The position numbers were made by a program, and so were the translations under genes. Under the pieces are notes generated by a model that saw nothing but the letters and a program-made list of their open reading frames with translations, made no database searches and was not told where the DNA came from. From positions 2,108,001 to 2,172,000 of the forward strand of contig OZ251532.1 in the NCBI GenBank assembly GCA_965243175.1: a stretch of DNA of 64,000 bases, read 5' to 3'. Positions within the stretch are counted from its first letter, which is position 1. The number at the start of each line of letters is the position of its first letter. The DNA comes from VXYL01 sp965243175 (GTDB lineage: Bacteria > Pseudomonadota > Gammaproteobacteria > Pseudomonadales > Azotimanducaceae). Below are positions 35,965 to 45,057 of this stretch, one piece after another.

Positions 35965-38900
35965 ATGCTGCGCGACCGAACTTGGCAACTCCGCTACACC
36001 CCGGACGACGGCGATCTCGTCCGCCTTTTCTACGTTCCCGCCCTGCAGGACGCCCAGCGCTACCACCGTCTCACCGGCTACTTCAACGCCGCGGCCTTGG
36101 CGCTGGCGGCGCGGGGCATCGAGGGCTTGGTTCGCAACGATGGGCGCATGAAGCTGCTCGTCGGCTGCACTCTGGAAGCGGAGGAAATCGCCGCCATCGA
36201 GCGCGGCGAAGCACTGCGCGAGCAAGTGGAGCGGCGCTTGACGCAGTTGCCGCTCGCCCCGCCGGATGCGGAAGCGTGCGGGGCGCTGGAACTTCTGGCG
36301 TGGATGATCGGGCGTGGCCACTTGGACGTGAAAGTGGCCGTGCCGTGCAATGTGAACCGTGTGCCGGTGCCGGAGAGCGCCATCTTCCACGAGAAGGCCG
36401 GCATCGTCGAAGACGGGGCTGGCAGCCGCATCGCGTGGAACGGCAGCTTGAACGAAACCGCGGCGGGCTGGCAGCGGAACTGGGAGAGCCTGCACGTCTA
36501 CACCAGTTGGGGGCCGGAACCGGAGCGGGTGGAAAGCGAGGAGGCGAGCTTCTCGCGCTTGTGGGCGGGGCGTTCGCCGCGGCTGATCGTGTTGGACGTG
36601 CCGGGTGCGGTGCGCGAAGACCTGCTGCGCTTCCTGCCGAAGGACGATCTGCCCAGGCGCTTGCAGGAGGACGATCAGGAGCGTCCGAAGGTTGCGCCGA
36701 AGCCTTCCTCCACCGCCATCGTGGAACCGCCAGTCGATCTTCGCACCAAGGTGTGGCGCTTCATCGAACAGGCGCCACAGGTGCCGGAGGGCGGGGCGCA
36801 AGTCGGGGCGGCAACGGCAGCAGTGGAACCGTGGCCGCATCAGGCGCGAACGTTCCAGCGCTTGTACGCGCAGTGGCCGCCGAAGCTGCTCATTGCGGAC
36901 GAAGTGGGCCTCGGCAAGACCATCCAGGCCGGTCTGCTGCTGCGCCAAGCGTGGCTGGCGGGCAAGGCGAAGCGCGTTCTCATCCTGGCACCCAAGGCGG
37001 TGCTGAAGCAGTGGCAGATCGAACTGCGCGAGAAGTTCAACCTCGATTGGCCCATCTACGATGGCCAGAAGCTCGTCTGGTTCCCTTCGGCTGCTCGGCA
37101 GGTCATGGGCGAACCGACAGCGAACGGTTCGGCGTGGCACGAACAACCGGCCGTCATCGCCTCCAGCCAGCTGATGCGCCGCAGCGAACGCGCCAAAGTT
37201 CTGCTGGAAGAAGCGGCGCCGTGGGACTTGATCGTCTTGGACGAGGCGCATCATGCCCGTCGCCGTTCCTCCGGCGCGAAACAGCAGGATCGCCCCAACG
37301 CTCTGCTGCGGCTGATGCGCGAGTTGAAGAACCGGACGCAAGGCCTGCTGCTGCTCACCGCCACGCCGATGCAGGTCCATCCCATCGAGACGTGGGATTT
37401 GCTCGCGCTCTTGGGCTTGCCGGCGGAGTGGACCGAGTCCGCGTTCCTGCAATTCTTCGACGATTTGGAACACCCCAATCCCTCCCACGAAGCGCTGGAA
37501 CGGCTGGCGCGCCTGTTCCGCAGCGTCGAACGCGCCTTCGGCGAAACGCCGAGCGAGAGCGCGCAACGCATTGCCGATCTCTCGCGGCTGCAAACGCGCA
37601 AGCTGCTGAGCGCCCTGCGCCACCCGGCGACTATTCCGCGCCGCCAGTTGCAGGCGGAAGAACGCGAAGCGGCGTTGGCGCTGATGCGTTCGCAAACGCC
37701 CATCCGCCACTTGGTGTCGCGCTACACGCGGCAACTGCTGCGCCGCTACGCCAAGGCCGGACAGCTGGGTTCGCCCATCGCCGAACGCGACGTGGAGGAT
37801 CGCTTCCTGCCGATGACGGGCGCGGAACAAGCGCTGTACGAAGCGGTGGAAACCTACATCGCCAGCGCCTACGACCAGGCCGACGCAGCCGAACGCAACG
37901 CCGTGGGCTTCGTGATGACGGTGTACCGGCGGCGCGTGGCCAGCAGCTTCCACGCGCTGCGGCGCACCTTCGAGCGACGCTTGGCGGCGATGGACGAGCG
38001 CGAAGCCGTGCTCCTTTCGGAAGCCGAAGAGGACGCGCCCGACGACGAAACCGCCGAGGTGCCGGACGCGGACGAACTCGAACGCCTGGCGCGCGCCGCG
38101 CTGCGCGCCGACGAGCGTTCGCAGATCAACGCCCTGCTCGAACGCGCCAGCGCCCTGCCGCCGGACAGCAAGCTCGCCAGCCTCAAGGCGGTGCTGGCCG
38201 AACTGCGCGAACGCGGCTACCAACAGGCGATGGTGTTCACGCAGTTCACCGACACCATGGATTTCCTCCGCGACGCCTTGCAGCAGGAGGCCAACGCCCG
38301 CCTGATGTGCTTCTCCGGCCGCGGCGGCGAAGCGCCTTCGACGGACGGCGCGTGGCGGCGCATTGGCCGCGACGACGCCAAGCGCCGTTTCCGCGAAGGC
38401 GAAGCGGACGTGCTGCTCTGCACCGATGCCGCCGCCGAAGGCCTGAACTTTCAGTTCTGCGGCGCCGTGGTGAACTACGACATGCCGTGGAATCCCATGC
38501 GCGTGGAGCAGCGCATCGGCCGCATCGACCGCCTGGGGCAGCAGCACCCGCGCATCCGCACCGTCAACCTGCACTACGAAGGCACGGTGGAAACGGACGT
38601 CTACCGCGCCCTGCGCGAACGCATCCACCTGTTCGAGACGGTGGTAGGCCGCCTGCAACCGATCCTGGCGCAACTGCCCGGCACCATCACCCGCGCCGTG
38701 CTGGCCAAGGACGCGCCGAGCGGGGACGCGACGCACTCGAACGCGGTGGCAGCCATCGAGCAGCAAACGGCGGAAGCAGAAGCGAAGGGCTTCGACCTGG
38801 ATTCCACCGTGGACGAATCCGATCTCGAACCGCCGCCCACGCCCTCGTCCCCGCTAACAATGGCCGACTTGGAGCAAGTCATCGCCAACCCCGACCTCAT

Positions 38901-39135
38901 GCCACCCGACGCCGAACGGCAACCCCTCGGCAACCGCGAGCACGGCCTGCGCATGGCCGGCATGAGGGAGTTCGTCCGCGTAACGACGAACCCCGCGTAC
39001 TTCGAGGAACACGCCGAGAGCGTGGAGTTGTGGTCGCCGGGGAGCCCTGCGTTCAGAGCGCCGGAGGGGCTGGCGGAGTTCGACGGGGCTGGGAAGACGC
39101 TGCGGGAGGTACTGCGCGGCGATCGCGGTGGGTGA
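35965..39135 (+). CDS. SNF2-like helicase with N-terminal phospholipase-D-type nuclease domain
   Basis: A protein of 1056 residues. The N-terminal part (about 1-200) is a PLD-like domain: IFHEKAGIVE supplies the HxK residues and AWNGSLNETAAGW the following G-S/N motif; one such domain implies a dimeric active site. A superfamily-2 helicase follows: ADEVGLGKTIQ (motif I, about 309-319), VLDEAHHARRR (motif II, DEAH), LLTATPMQ (motif III), then LCTDAAAEGLNFQFC, NYDMPWNPMRVEQRIGRIDRLGQ (motifs V-VI). With DUF499 and DUF1156 proteins this completes a recurrent defence gene set, probably recognising and cutting foreign or unmodified DNA. It ends 12 nt from the convergent narK stop. Confidence 0.88.
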   Translation: MLRDRTWQLRYTPDDGDLVRLFYVPALQDAQRYHRLTGYFNAAALALAARGIEGLVRNDGRMKLLVGCTLEAEEIAAIERGEALREQVERRLTQLPLAPPDAEACGALELLAWMIGRGHLDVKVAVPCNVNRVPVPESAIFHEKAGIVEDGAGSRIAWNGSLNETAAGWQRNWESLHVYTSWGPEPERVESEEASFSRLWAGRSPRLIVLDVPGAVREDLLRFLPKDDLPRRLQEDDQERPKVAPKPSSTAIVEPPVDLRTKVWRFIEQAPQVPEGGAQVGAATAAVEPWPHQARTFQRLYAQWPPKLLIADEVGLGKTIQAGLLLRQAWLAGKAKRVLILAPKAVLKQWQIELREKFNLDWPIYDGQKLVWFPSAARQVMGEPTANGSAWHEQPAVIASSQLMRRSERAKVLLEEAAPWDLIVLDEAHHARRRSSGAKQQDRPNALLRLMRELKNRTQGLLLLTATPMQVHPIETWDLLALLGLPAEWTESAFLQFFDDLEHPNPSHEALERLARLFRSVERAFGETPSESAQRIADLSRLQTRKLLSALRHPATIPRRQLQAEEREAALALMRSQTPIRHLVSRYTRQLLRRYAKAGQLGSPIAERDVEDRFLPMTGAEQALYEAVETYIASAYDQADAAERNAVGFVMTVYRRRVASSFHALRRTFERRLAAMDEREAVLLSEAEEDAPDDETAEVPDADELERLARAALRADERSQINALLERASALPPDSKLASLKAVLAELRERGYQQAMVFTQFTDTMDFLRDALQQEANARLMCFSGRGGEAPSTDGAWRRIGRDDAKRRFREGEADVLLCTDAAAEGLNFQFCGAVVNYDMPWNPMRVEQRIGRIDRLGQQHPRIRTVNLHYEGTVETDVYRALRERIHLFETVVGRLQPILAQLPGTITRAVLAKDAPSGDATHSNAVAAIEQQTAEAEAKGFDLDSTVDESDLEPPPTPSSPLTMADLEQVIANPDLMPPDAERQPLGNREHGLRMAGMREFVRVTTNPAYFEEHAESVELWSPGSPAFRAPEGLAEFDGAGKTLREVLRGDRGG

Positions 39136-39147
39136 GGCGGTTCGCGC

Positions 39148-40620
39148 TCAGGCGACTTCGATCAACTCCACAGTGCCGTCGTCGCGGACCTCGGCCATGT
39201 GGCCGCGCGGTTCCTCCATGAAGAACAAGGTGACGAAGCCCACCACTGCGGAGACGCCAATGATGGCGAAGAACGCCTCGTAGCCCACCAGCGAGAAGGC
39301 CGTCAAATAGACGACGGCGCCGATGTTGCCGTAGGCGCCCGTCATGCCGGCGATCTGGCCGGTGAGCCGGCGCTTGATGAGCGGCACCACGGCGAACACC
39401 GCGCCTTCGCCAGCCTGCACGAAGAAAGAACACGCCATCGCCGTCGCAACCGCCAGAACCAACGGCCAGGACGAATCCACCAGAGCGAACGTGAAGTAGC
39501 CCACCGCGAGCCCGGCGGTGAGGATCAAGAGCGTGCGCTTGCGCCCGAAACGGTCGCTGAGCAAACCGCCGGCCGGGCGCGACATGAGATTCATGAAGGC
39601 GTAGGAGGAGGCCACAAGGCCCGCCTGCACCATGCTGAGCCCGAAGACGTCGCTGAAGAACAGCGGCAGCATGGAGACGACCGCCAGTTCCGAACCGAAC
39701 GTGGCGAAGTACAAGCCGTTCAACACCGCTACTTGCTTGAACTTGTAGCGGTGCAGTTCCGGCACAGGCTCCTCGAACACGCCTTTGTTCACGCGCCATG
39801 CCTGCCAGGCGTCGTAGCCGTAGCCCACCAGCAGGAAGGCGTAGATGGTGTTCGCGGCGCTGAAGGAAAGCAGCCCCACGCCGCTCGGCGAGAGCTTCCA
39901 AGTCAAGAGCGCCAACGCCAAGAAGAGCGGCACCTTCATGGCCAGAAGTAGGAAGAAATCGCCGCGGCTGGTCACTTCCAAAGCGCTGACGTTCTTCGGC
40001 TTGAAGTAGGTGGAACCCTTCGGCGTGTCCGATACCGAATAGCGGTAGAGGATGCCGAAGACGATGGAGAGCACGCCCGTCGTGCCGATGGCGTAGCGCC
40101 AGCCATCTTCGCCGCCGAACAGCAACGCCAACGTCGGCAAGGACATGGCGGCGGCCGCGGAGCCGAAGTTGCCCCAGCCGCCGTACACGCCCTCGGCGCG
40201 GCCCAGTTCATTCGCCGGAAACCACTCGCCCACCATGCGGATGCCGACGACGAAGCCAGCGCCGATGAAGCCGAGCAGGAACCGCGCAATCGCCGCTTGG
40301 GCGAAGGAATCGGCCAGCGCGAAGGCGAAGCACGGTACGCTGCACACCAGCAGCAGAATGGAATAGACCTGACGCGGACCGAACTTGTCGGTGAGCATGC
40401 CGATGATGATTCGCGCCGGAATCGCCAGCGCCACGTTCAGCGTGAGAAGGGTGGAGATTTCCGCCTTGCTGAGCCCCAGCGTGTCCTTGATTGCGGACAT
40501 CAGCGGCGCATGGTTGAACCAGACCACGAAGGTGACGAAGAACGCCATCCAACTCATGTGCAGCACTTTCATCTTGCCGCGGAAGGCAAGCAGGTTGAAA
40601 CCTCCAGTTTCGGCGGACAT
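39148..40620 (-). CDS. narK: Nitrate/nitrite MFS transporter (NarK/NasA type)
   Basis: A 490-residue major-facilitator protein with twelve predicted helices. It starts FNLLAFRGKMKVLHMSWMAFFVTFVVWFNHAPLM and carries nitrate-signature-like segments GFIGAGFVVGIRMVGEWF and AVYGGWGNFGSAAAAMSLPTL-type residues in the first half, with QAGEGAVFAVVPLIKRRLTGQIAGMTGAYGNIGA in the second. It should import nitrate for assimilation by the nearby reductase. GAGGAAA lies about 8 nt before the ATG. It is the last gene of the nirD-nasA-ferredoxin/anchor-narK run, 65 nt after the preceding gene. In Pseudomonas the next gene would be the PP2C-related kinase, which here lies 19 kb away. Confidence 0.9.
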   Translation of the reverse strand: MSAETGGFNLLAFRGKMKVLHMSWMAFFVTFVVWFNHAPLMSAIKDTLGLSKAEISTLLTLNVALAIPARIIIGMLTDKFGPRQVYSILLLVCSVPCFAFALADSFAQAAIARFLLGFIGAGFVVGIRMVGEWFPANELGRAEGVYGGWGNFGSAAAAMSLPTLALLFGGEDGWRYAIGTTGVLSIVFGILYRYSVSDTPKGSTYFKPKNVSALEVTSRGDFFLLLAMKVPLFLALALLTWKLSPSGVGLLSFSAANTIYAFLLVGYGYDAWQAWRVNKGVFEEPVPELHRYKFKQVAVLNGLYFATFGSELAVVSMLPLFFSDVFGLSMVQAGLVASSYAFMNLMSRPAGGLLSDRFGRKRTLLILTAGLAVGYFTFALVDSSWPLVLAVATAMACSFFVQAGEGAVFAVVPLIKRRLTGQIAGMTGAYGNIGAVVYLTAFSLVGYEAFFAIIGVSAVVGFVTLFFMEEPRGHMAEVRDDGTVELIEVA

Positions 40621-40685
40621 TTGGTGCTTTCCTCAGACGATGTGAATGGTGTGGGTGAGTCGGACGGTCTGCTCTTGGTCGTCGG

Positions 40686-42407
40686 TCAGTGATCCCTTGG
40701 CGCAACCCCGACCGCGGGGTTCGTCGCCAAGCCGAGATCGCGGGCGTGTTGCTCGAATCCCTTGTTCTTCCAGAAGAACGCGCCGGGCATGGTGGTTGGC
40801 ACGACGACGACGTAGAACAGCGCCCGGCCCACCACTGCCGTACCCACGCCGATGGTTGCAGCGATCAGCCACGGAACCGGGTCGGCAACGCCAGCAACGG
40901 CGAGGGCGCCAACCAGCATCAGATTGCCGAGCAGCAGCGCGTTGCGAAGACGGTAGACGCCGCCGAACGTCGTCGTCTGCAAATAGTGCGAGACCGCGCC
41001 TTCGTGCTCGGCGTGGCGCATCGCTCGCGCATGACCGGCCAGGCCAACGGATTCCAAGGCCAATCCCACGACGATTGCCCAGCACAGTTGCGGCGGCAAG
41101 CCGGGCGCCAGCGCCAAACCGATCCAGCCGCCGAGCGCCAACGCCGCGCCGACGAAGGACGCCGTCGTCTGCCAGTGATTCCAGAACGGTCGCGCCGGTA
41201 TCAGATAGCAGCGCACCATGTAGTAGAGCGTGGCCACTGCCGCGAGCACCGCTGCCGCCCCGAAGCCGAGCGCCAGCATTGGCCAGCCAACGAACGTGGC
41301 GCCCAGAAAGAGACTGGCCAATGCGCCGAAGCAGGCCGTGGCGAGCGCTTCGCGGCTCAAGTTGGAGTGGCGCAGGTTGTTGAAGCCGCGATAGAAGCGC
41401 AGCGTCTTGCCCAGGTGGGCGGTGGAGGCGGCCATGCCGAGGCCGACGAGCAGCAGCGCGGCGAACGCGACCAAGCTGTTGGCGTGGCCGAACAGAAACG
41501 TCGTCGTGAACGCGCCGACCGCCGCCTGCACGGCCAAGGTGAACGCCAGCAATGGATTCTCGCGGGACGACAGACGCGCCCAGTTCCATTGCGTTTCCGT
41601 CTGCTTGATTCCCTTGGCATCCACCGCCGGACGAAACGCATTGCCGTCGCGCCGATACTTGACCGGCGCGGTGTCCGGCCGCGTGACTTCGTGCGGCACC
41701 GCCCTCTGCTGCTGAAAGCGGATGTTCGCCTTGGTGATTTCGGGATCCGGAAAACCCGGGATGCTGGTTTCCGTCTGCTCGCGTCGCTCCGGCGTGTTCT
41801 CGACCACGCCGAAATCCAGCGCGTTGCCAACGCAGGCGGAAACGCACGCCGGCTTCAAGCCCACTTCCAAGCGGTCCACGCACATGTTGCATTTTTCGAC
41901 TTGCCCGGCCATCGGGTCCAGCTGCGGCGCGTTGTACGGACACACCCATGTGCAGTAGCCGCAACCGAAGCAGATGTCCGGGTCCTGGATGACGGCGCCG
42001 TATTCCGGGTGCTTGGTGTAGGCGCGCGTCGGGCAGCCCTTCAAGCACACCGGATCGTCGCAGTGGTTGCACGCCATCGAGATGTTGATGCGCGTGTAGT
42101 CCGGGTAGGTGCCGCCTTCCACATAGCCAACGGAGCGAAAGCTCAAGTACGGCGGCAAGTCGTTCTTCTCGCTGCACGCGGCTTCGCAGGCATGGCAGCC
42201 GATACAGTTGTCGGCGGTGAAGTGGAACGCGTGTTGGCGGGTACGGTTGGGGTTGTCGCCGATGCCGGCATCGCCGTTGATGTGCAGGCTGACGCCGCGG
42301 TCGCCGTCCGGCAGCAGTTGAATCGGGTTGCCGTAGCGATTCAGTACGCTGGCGTTCGCATCCGCCAGCTTCGCGTAGTCCGGTTCGTCCGTGCGCAGCG
42401 GAATCAT
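40686..42407 (-). CDS. Fused four-cluster ferredoxin (DmsB-like) and membrane anchor (DmsC-like)
   Basis: A protein of 573 residues. Residues about 60-210 hold four [4Fe-4S] Cys motifs: CIGCHACEAAC, CNHCDDPVCLKGC, CFGCGYCTWVC and CNMCVDR...CVSAC. The remainder from about 285 is a DmsC-type integral membrane domain of about eight helices (LLAFTLAVQAAVGAFTTTFLF onward). Fusing both subunits makes a quinol-oxidising electron-transfer partner, presumably feeding the nitrate reductase encoded immediately upstream, in place of the soluble NADH- or ferredoxin-linked donors of classical Nas systems. The nasA stop TAG directly abuts this ATG, and GAGGA precedes it, so coupling is tight. Confidence 0.88.
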   Translation of the reverse strand: MIPLRTDEPDYAKLADANASVLNRYGNPIQLLPDGDRGVSLHINGDAGIGDNPNRTRQHAFHFTADNCIGCHACEAACSEKNDLPPYLSFRSVGYVEGGTYPDYTRINISMACNHCDDPVCLKGCPTRAYTKHPEYGAVIQDPDICFGCGYCTWVCPYNAPQLDPMAGQVEKCNMCVDRLEVGLKPACVSACVGNALDFGVVENTPERREQTETSIPGFPDPEITKANIRFQQQRAVPHEVTRPDTAPVKYRRDGNAFRPAVDAKGIKQTETQWNWARLSSRENPLLAFTLAVQAAVGAFTTTFLFGHANSLVAFAALLLVGLGMAASTAHLGKTLRFYRGFNNLRHSNLSREALATACFGALASLFLGATFVGWPMLALGFGAAAVLAAVATLYYMVRCYLIPARPFWNHWQTTASFVGAALALGGWIGLALAPGLPPQLCWAIVVGLALESVGLAGHARAMRHAEHEGAVSHYLQTTTFGGVYRLRNALLLGNLMLVGALAVAGVADPVPWLIAATIGVGTAVVGRALFYVVVVPTTMPGAFFWKNKGFEQHARDLGLATNPAVGVAPRDH

Positions 42408-44591
42408 CTAGAACGTCCTCATGGCCGTGTTCCGCTGCGCCGCTTCGTGTTGATCGACCGGCTCCACGCGCACGGCGCACTGCTTGAACGCCGGCTGGCG
42501 CGAATACGGATCGAGCAGCCCAAGCGTCAGACGATTGACGCATTCGTGGAAGTGGAAGGGGATGAACACCATGTTGTTCGGCACGCGCTGGGTGCGCTGC
42601 ACCATCACCACCGCGTCGCCACGGCGAGAAACCAGCCGCACGAAGCCCATCTGTTCCACGCCCAGTTCGTCCGCGGCGTCCGGGTTCATTTCCATGTACG
42701 GCACGGGCGAGTGCTTGTTGCAGTCGCCCACCTTGCCGGTCTTGGTTCGCGTGTGGAAATGTTCCACCACCCGGCCGCTGTTCAGCCAGAACGGAAACTC
42801 GTCGTCCGGGCGCTCGTTGTTCTCGACGTAGGGCAGCGACAGCAGCTTCGCCCTGCCGTCCGCGAACGGGAATACGCCATCGGCGTAGAGGCGCGGCGAA
42901 CCTCGCTCGTCGCCCTCGCGCATCGGCCATTGGATGCCGCGTTCCGCCTCGATCTTCTGGTAGGTCATGCCGGAAATGTCCAGATTTCTGCCGCTCCCTT
43001 TCGAGAGCTGCTTCATCTCGGCGAAGGTAGCCTCCGGCGTCTCCGGCCAGTCCATTCGCGCCGCGGCCGGCCAACGCTTGGCGAGCGACGTGAAGATCCA
43101 GTGGTCGGGTTTGGAATCCGCGAACGGCGGCGTCACGGCGCGCGTGAGGTTCACGCGGCGTTCCGTGTTGGTGAAGCAACCCTCCTTCTCCGCCCACACG
43201 GATGCCGGCAGGTAGACGTGCGCGTAGTTCGCTGTTTCGACGTCTTCGTAGGCGTCCTGGACGACGCAGAACTCCAAGCTCTGCATCGTCTTGCGGATGC
43301 GCGGCGTGTTCGGCATGGAAGTCATGGGATTGGTGGCGATCACCCAGAGCGCCTTGATCTGGCCGGTCTCGATGGCCGGGAAGATGTCCGTCTGGAACAG
43401 GCCGCGCTGCTTTGGGAAGAACTCGGGATCGACATTCCAGAACTTGCCCACTTCCTGCCGATGCGCCGGATTCTCCAACTGTCGATAGCCCGGCAGGCCG
43501 GAACACGAGGACCACTCGCGGGTGCCCATCGCGTTGCATTGGCCGGTGATGGAGAGACTGGTGCCGCCGGGCTTGCCGATGTTGCCGGTGACCAAGTTCA
43601 GGTTGTTGATGGCGCACACGCCATCGGTGCCATGAGTGGATTGGTTGATGCCCATGGTCCAAATCGCCATCGCCGCATCCGCCTTGCCGTACAGGTGCGC
43701 CACGGTGCGGATGGTGTCTTCGTCGATGCCGCAGAGCTCCGCGGCGCTGGCCGGGTCGTAGTCGGCGACCGTTGCGGCGAAGTCCTCGAAGCCGTTGGTG
43801 TGGGCGCGAATGTAGGCTTCGTCGTGCAGGCCGTCTTCGAGAATCACGTGGCACAGGCTGTTCAGCAGCACCAGATCCGTGCCCGGCTTCACCGGCAGAT
43901 GGATGTCCGCGAACTGCGCGAACATGGTGACTCTGGGATCGACGACGATGACCGGGAACTTGCGCTTCTCCAGCGCTTCCTTCAGCCGCCAGTAGATGAT
44001 CGGATGCTGCTCCGGCAGGTTGGAACCGAACGCCAGCAGGCACTGCGTATGGTCGAAGTCGCCGTAGCACCCGGGCGGCCCGTCGGCACCGAACGAACGC
44101 TTGTAGCCGGCCACCGCCGAGGCCATGCACAAAGTGGTGTTGCCGTCGTAGTTGTTGGTGCCGATGACGCCGCGCACCAGTTTGCCGAGCGTGTAGAACT
44201 CCTCGGTCATGATCTGGCCGGTGGAAATGACGGCCACGGAATCGCGCCCGTAGCGGGCCTGCACGCGCTTGAACTCGTCCGCCACGCGATCCAGCGCCGA
44301 ATCCCAATCCGTTTGCTGCCAAGCATCGAACGTGCGATCGCGTACTTTCGGCGCACTGCCTCGCCCGGCAGCGGCGAAGATCTGCGCTTGGGTCAGCCCC
44401 TTGATGCACAGCTTGCCGCGATTCACGTCGGCACCGCCCACGCCACGGGTGGTGACGGGCTTGCCCTTGGCATCGACGCCCACCTCGATGGAGCAGCCGA
44501 CCGAACAGTAGCCACAGGTTGCGTACTTCCACTCCGCCACCGGCTTGGTGGCGATGCGAATCGGATTCTTGCGGCGGCGACCGAACAACAT
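42408..44591 (-). CDS. nasA: Assimilatory nitrate reductase catalytic subunit (molybdopterin)
   Basis: A protein of 727 residues. The N-terminal [4Fe-4S] site is Cys26, Cys29, Cys33 and Cys62 (TCGYCSVGC...KLCIKG). GNTTLCMASAVAGYKRSFG holds the likely Mo-ligating Cys as in Nas/Nap enzymes. Conserved bis-MGD-binding segments include GSNLPEQHPIIYWRL, IATNPMTSMPN and LNSGRVVEHFHTRTKTGK. It reduces nitrate to nitrite. The length fits NasC-type reductases without the C-terminal [2Fe-2S] domain found in Klebsiella NasA. Electrons probably come through the fused ferredoxin-anchor encoded next, which would place the enzyme at the membrane on the cytoplasmic side, since no Tat signal is visible. The start is 2 nt after the nirD stop. 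Confidence 0.9.
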   Translation of the reverse strand: MLFGRRRKNPIRIATKPVAEWKYATCGYCSVGCSIEVGVDAKGKPVTTRGVGGADVNRGKLCIKGLTQAQIFAAAGRGSAPKVRDRTFDAWQQTDWDSALDRVADEFKRVQARYGRDSVAVISTGQIMTEEFYTLGKLVRGVIGTNNYDGNTTLCMASAVAGYKRSFGADGPPGCYGDFDHTQCLLAFGSNLPEQHPIIYWRLKEALEKRKFPVIVVDPRVTMFAQFADIHLPVKPGTDLVLLNSLCHVILEDGLHDEAYIRAHTNGFEDFAATVADYDPASAAELCGIDEDTIRTVAHLYGKADAAMAIWTMGINQSTHGTDGVCAINNLNLVTGNIGKPGGTSLSITGQCNAMGTREWSSCSGLPGYRQLENPAHRQEVGKFWNVDPEFFPKQRGLFQTDIFPAIETGQIKALWVIATNPMTSMPNTPRIRKTMQSLEFCVVQDAYEDVETANYAHVYLPASVWAEKEGCFTNTERRVNLTRAVTPPFADSKPDHWIFTSLAKRWPAAARMDWPETPEATFAEMKQLSKGSGRNLDISGMTYQKIEAERGIQWPMREGDERGSPRLYADGVFPFADGRAKLLSLPYVENNERPDDEFPFWLNSGRVVEHFHTRTKTGKVGDCNKHSPVPYMEMNPDAADELGVEQMGFVRLVSRRGDAVVMVQRTQRVPNNMVFIPFHFHECVNRLTLGLLDPYSRQPAFKQCAVRVEPVDQHEAAQRNTAMRTF

Positions 44592-44593
44592 GG

Positions 44594-44986
44594 TCAATGG
44601 CCCACCTGCACAAGCCCATCCATCACGCGCACCGGATAGGCGCGCACAGCAACCGCATCGTCTTCCAGACACTCGCCGGTGCGAAGATCGAAGTGCTGCT
44701 TGTAGATCGGCGACGCGACGACCAGCCGACCGTTCAGATCGCCGACGATGCCCCGCGACAACACCGGCGCGTTGCTGAACGGATCGAAGGCGTCGATGGC
44801 GAACACTTCGTCGCAGCCGGACAGCCTGAAAACCGCCACCTGGTTCTTGCCGACCAACGCCCGGGCGCCCACATCGGGGATCAAGTCGTCTAGTTCGCAA
44901 ACGATGGTCCAAGTTCTCAACGGAACGATCTCGGCGCGGTCGCGCTGCGAACGCGGATCGACGGCTGTGGCGCTTGCTCCCTTCAT
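44594..44986 (-). CDS. nirD: Nitrite reductase small subunit
   Basis: A Rieske-fold protein of 130 residues from ATG 44986. The region TWTIVCELDDLIPDVGARALVG...VFRL...VFAIDAFDPFSNAPVLSRGIVGDLNGRLVVASPIYKQHFDL matches NirD, which keeps the Rieske fold but lacks the Cys/His cluster ligands. It partners NirB, whose gene is 28 kb away. A TTG at 44920 would give 108 residues, exactly the E. coli length, and a leader of about 70 nt from the predicted sigma-54 start. The ATG at 44986 would be almost leaderless. I list the longer form, with the shorter one quite possible. Confidence 0.88.
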   Translation of the reverse strand: MKGASATAVDPRSQRDRAEIVPLRTWTIVCELDDLIPDVGARALVGKNQVAVFRLSGCDEVFAIDAFDPFSNAPVLSRGIVGDLNGRLVVASPIYKQHFDLRTGECLEDDAVAVRAYPVRVMDGLVQVGH

Positions 44987-44999
44987 GCCGTCCGACTAA

Positions 45000-45016
45000 T
45001 GCAACAGCCGTGCCAG
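45000..45016 (-). promoter_or_regulatory. Sigma-54 (RpoN) -24/-12 promoter of the nirD-nasA-narK run
   Basis: The minus strand reads CTGGCACGGCTGTTGCA, a perfect match to YTGGCACGRNNNTTGCW. The predicted start of transcription is about 44989. The same element, differing only in the NNN and W positions, precedes nirB at 16931-16947. Confidence 0.82.
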
Positions 45017-45057
45017 CACTGGAATCAGCCACGAGTCGTTGATTCACGCGGCCGTAC

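Larger units (their letters stand above)
20059..39135. other. Roughly 19-kb defence-type gene block lying within the nitrate-assimilation locus
   Basis: Ten genes lie between the PP2C-kinase gene and narK, two gene types that adjoin in the Pseudomonas locus. Most encode ATPases, nucleases, methyltransferases or helicases typical of defence islands. The block includes one clearly AT-richer gene and a 1.1-kb tandem duplication. No integrase, transposase, tRNA or obvious direct-repeat attachment sites were seen at the edges, so the mode of entry is unknown. Confidence 0.55.

Noticed and set aside
35908..38766. A 952-codon minus-strand frame
   Set aside because: Antisense to the PLD-SNF2 helicase, whose motifs are complete.
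40689..44639. A long plus-strand frame
   Set aside because: Shadow of nasA and the ferredoxin-anchor gene, both of which show full motif sets.
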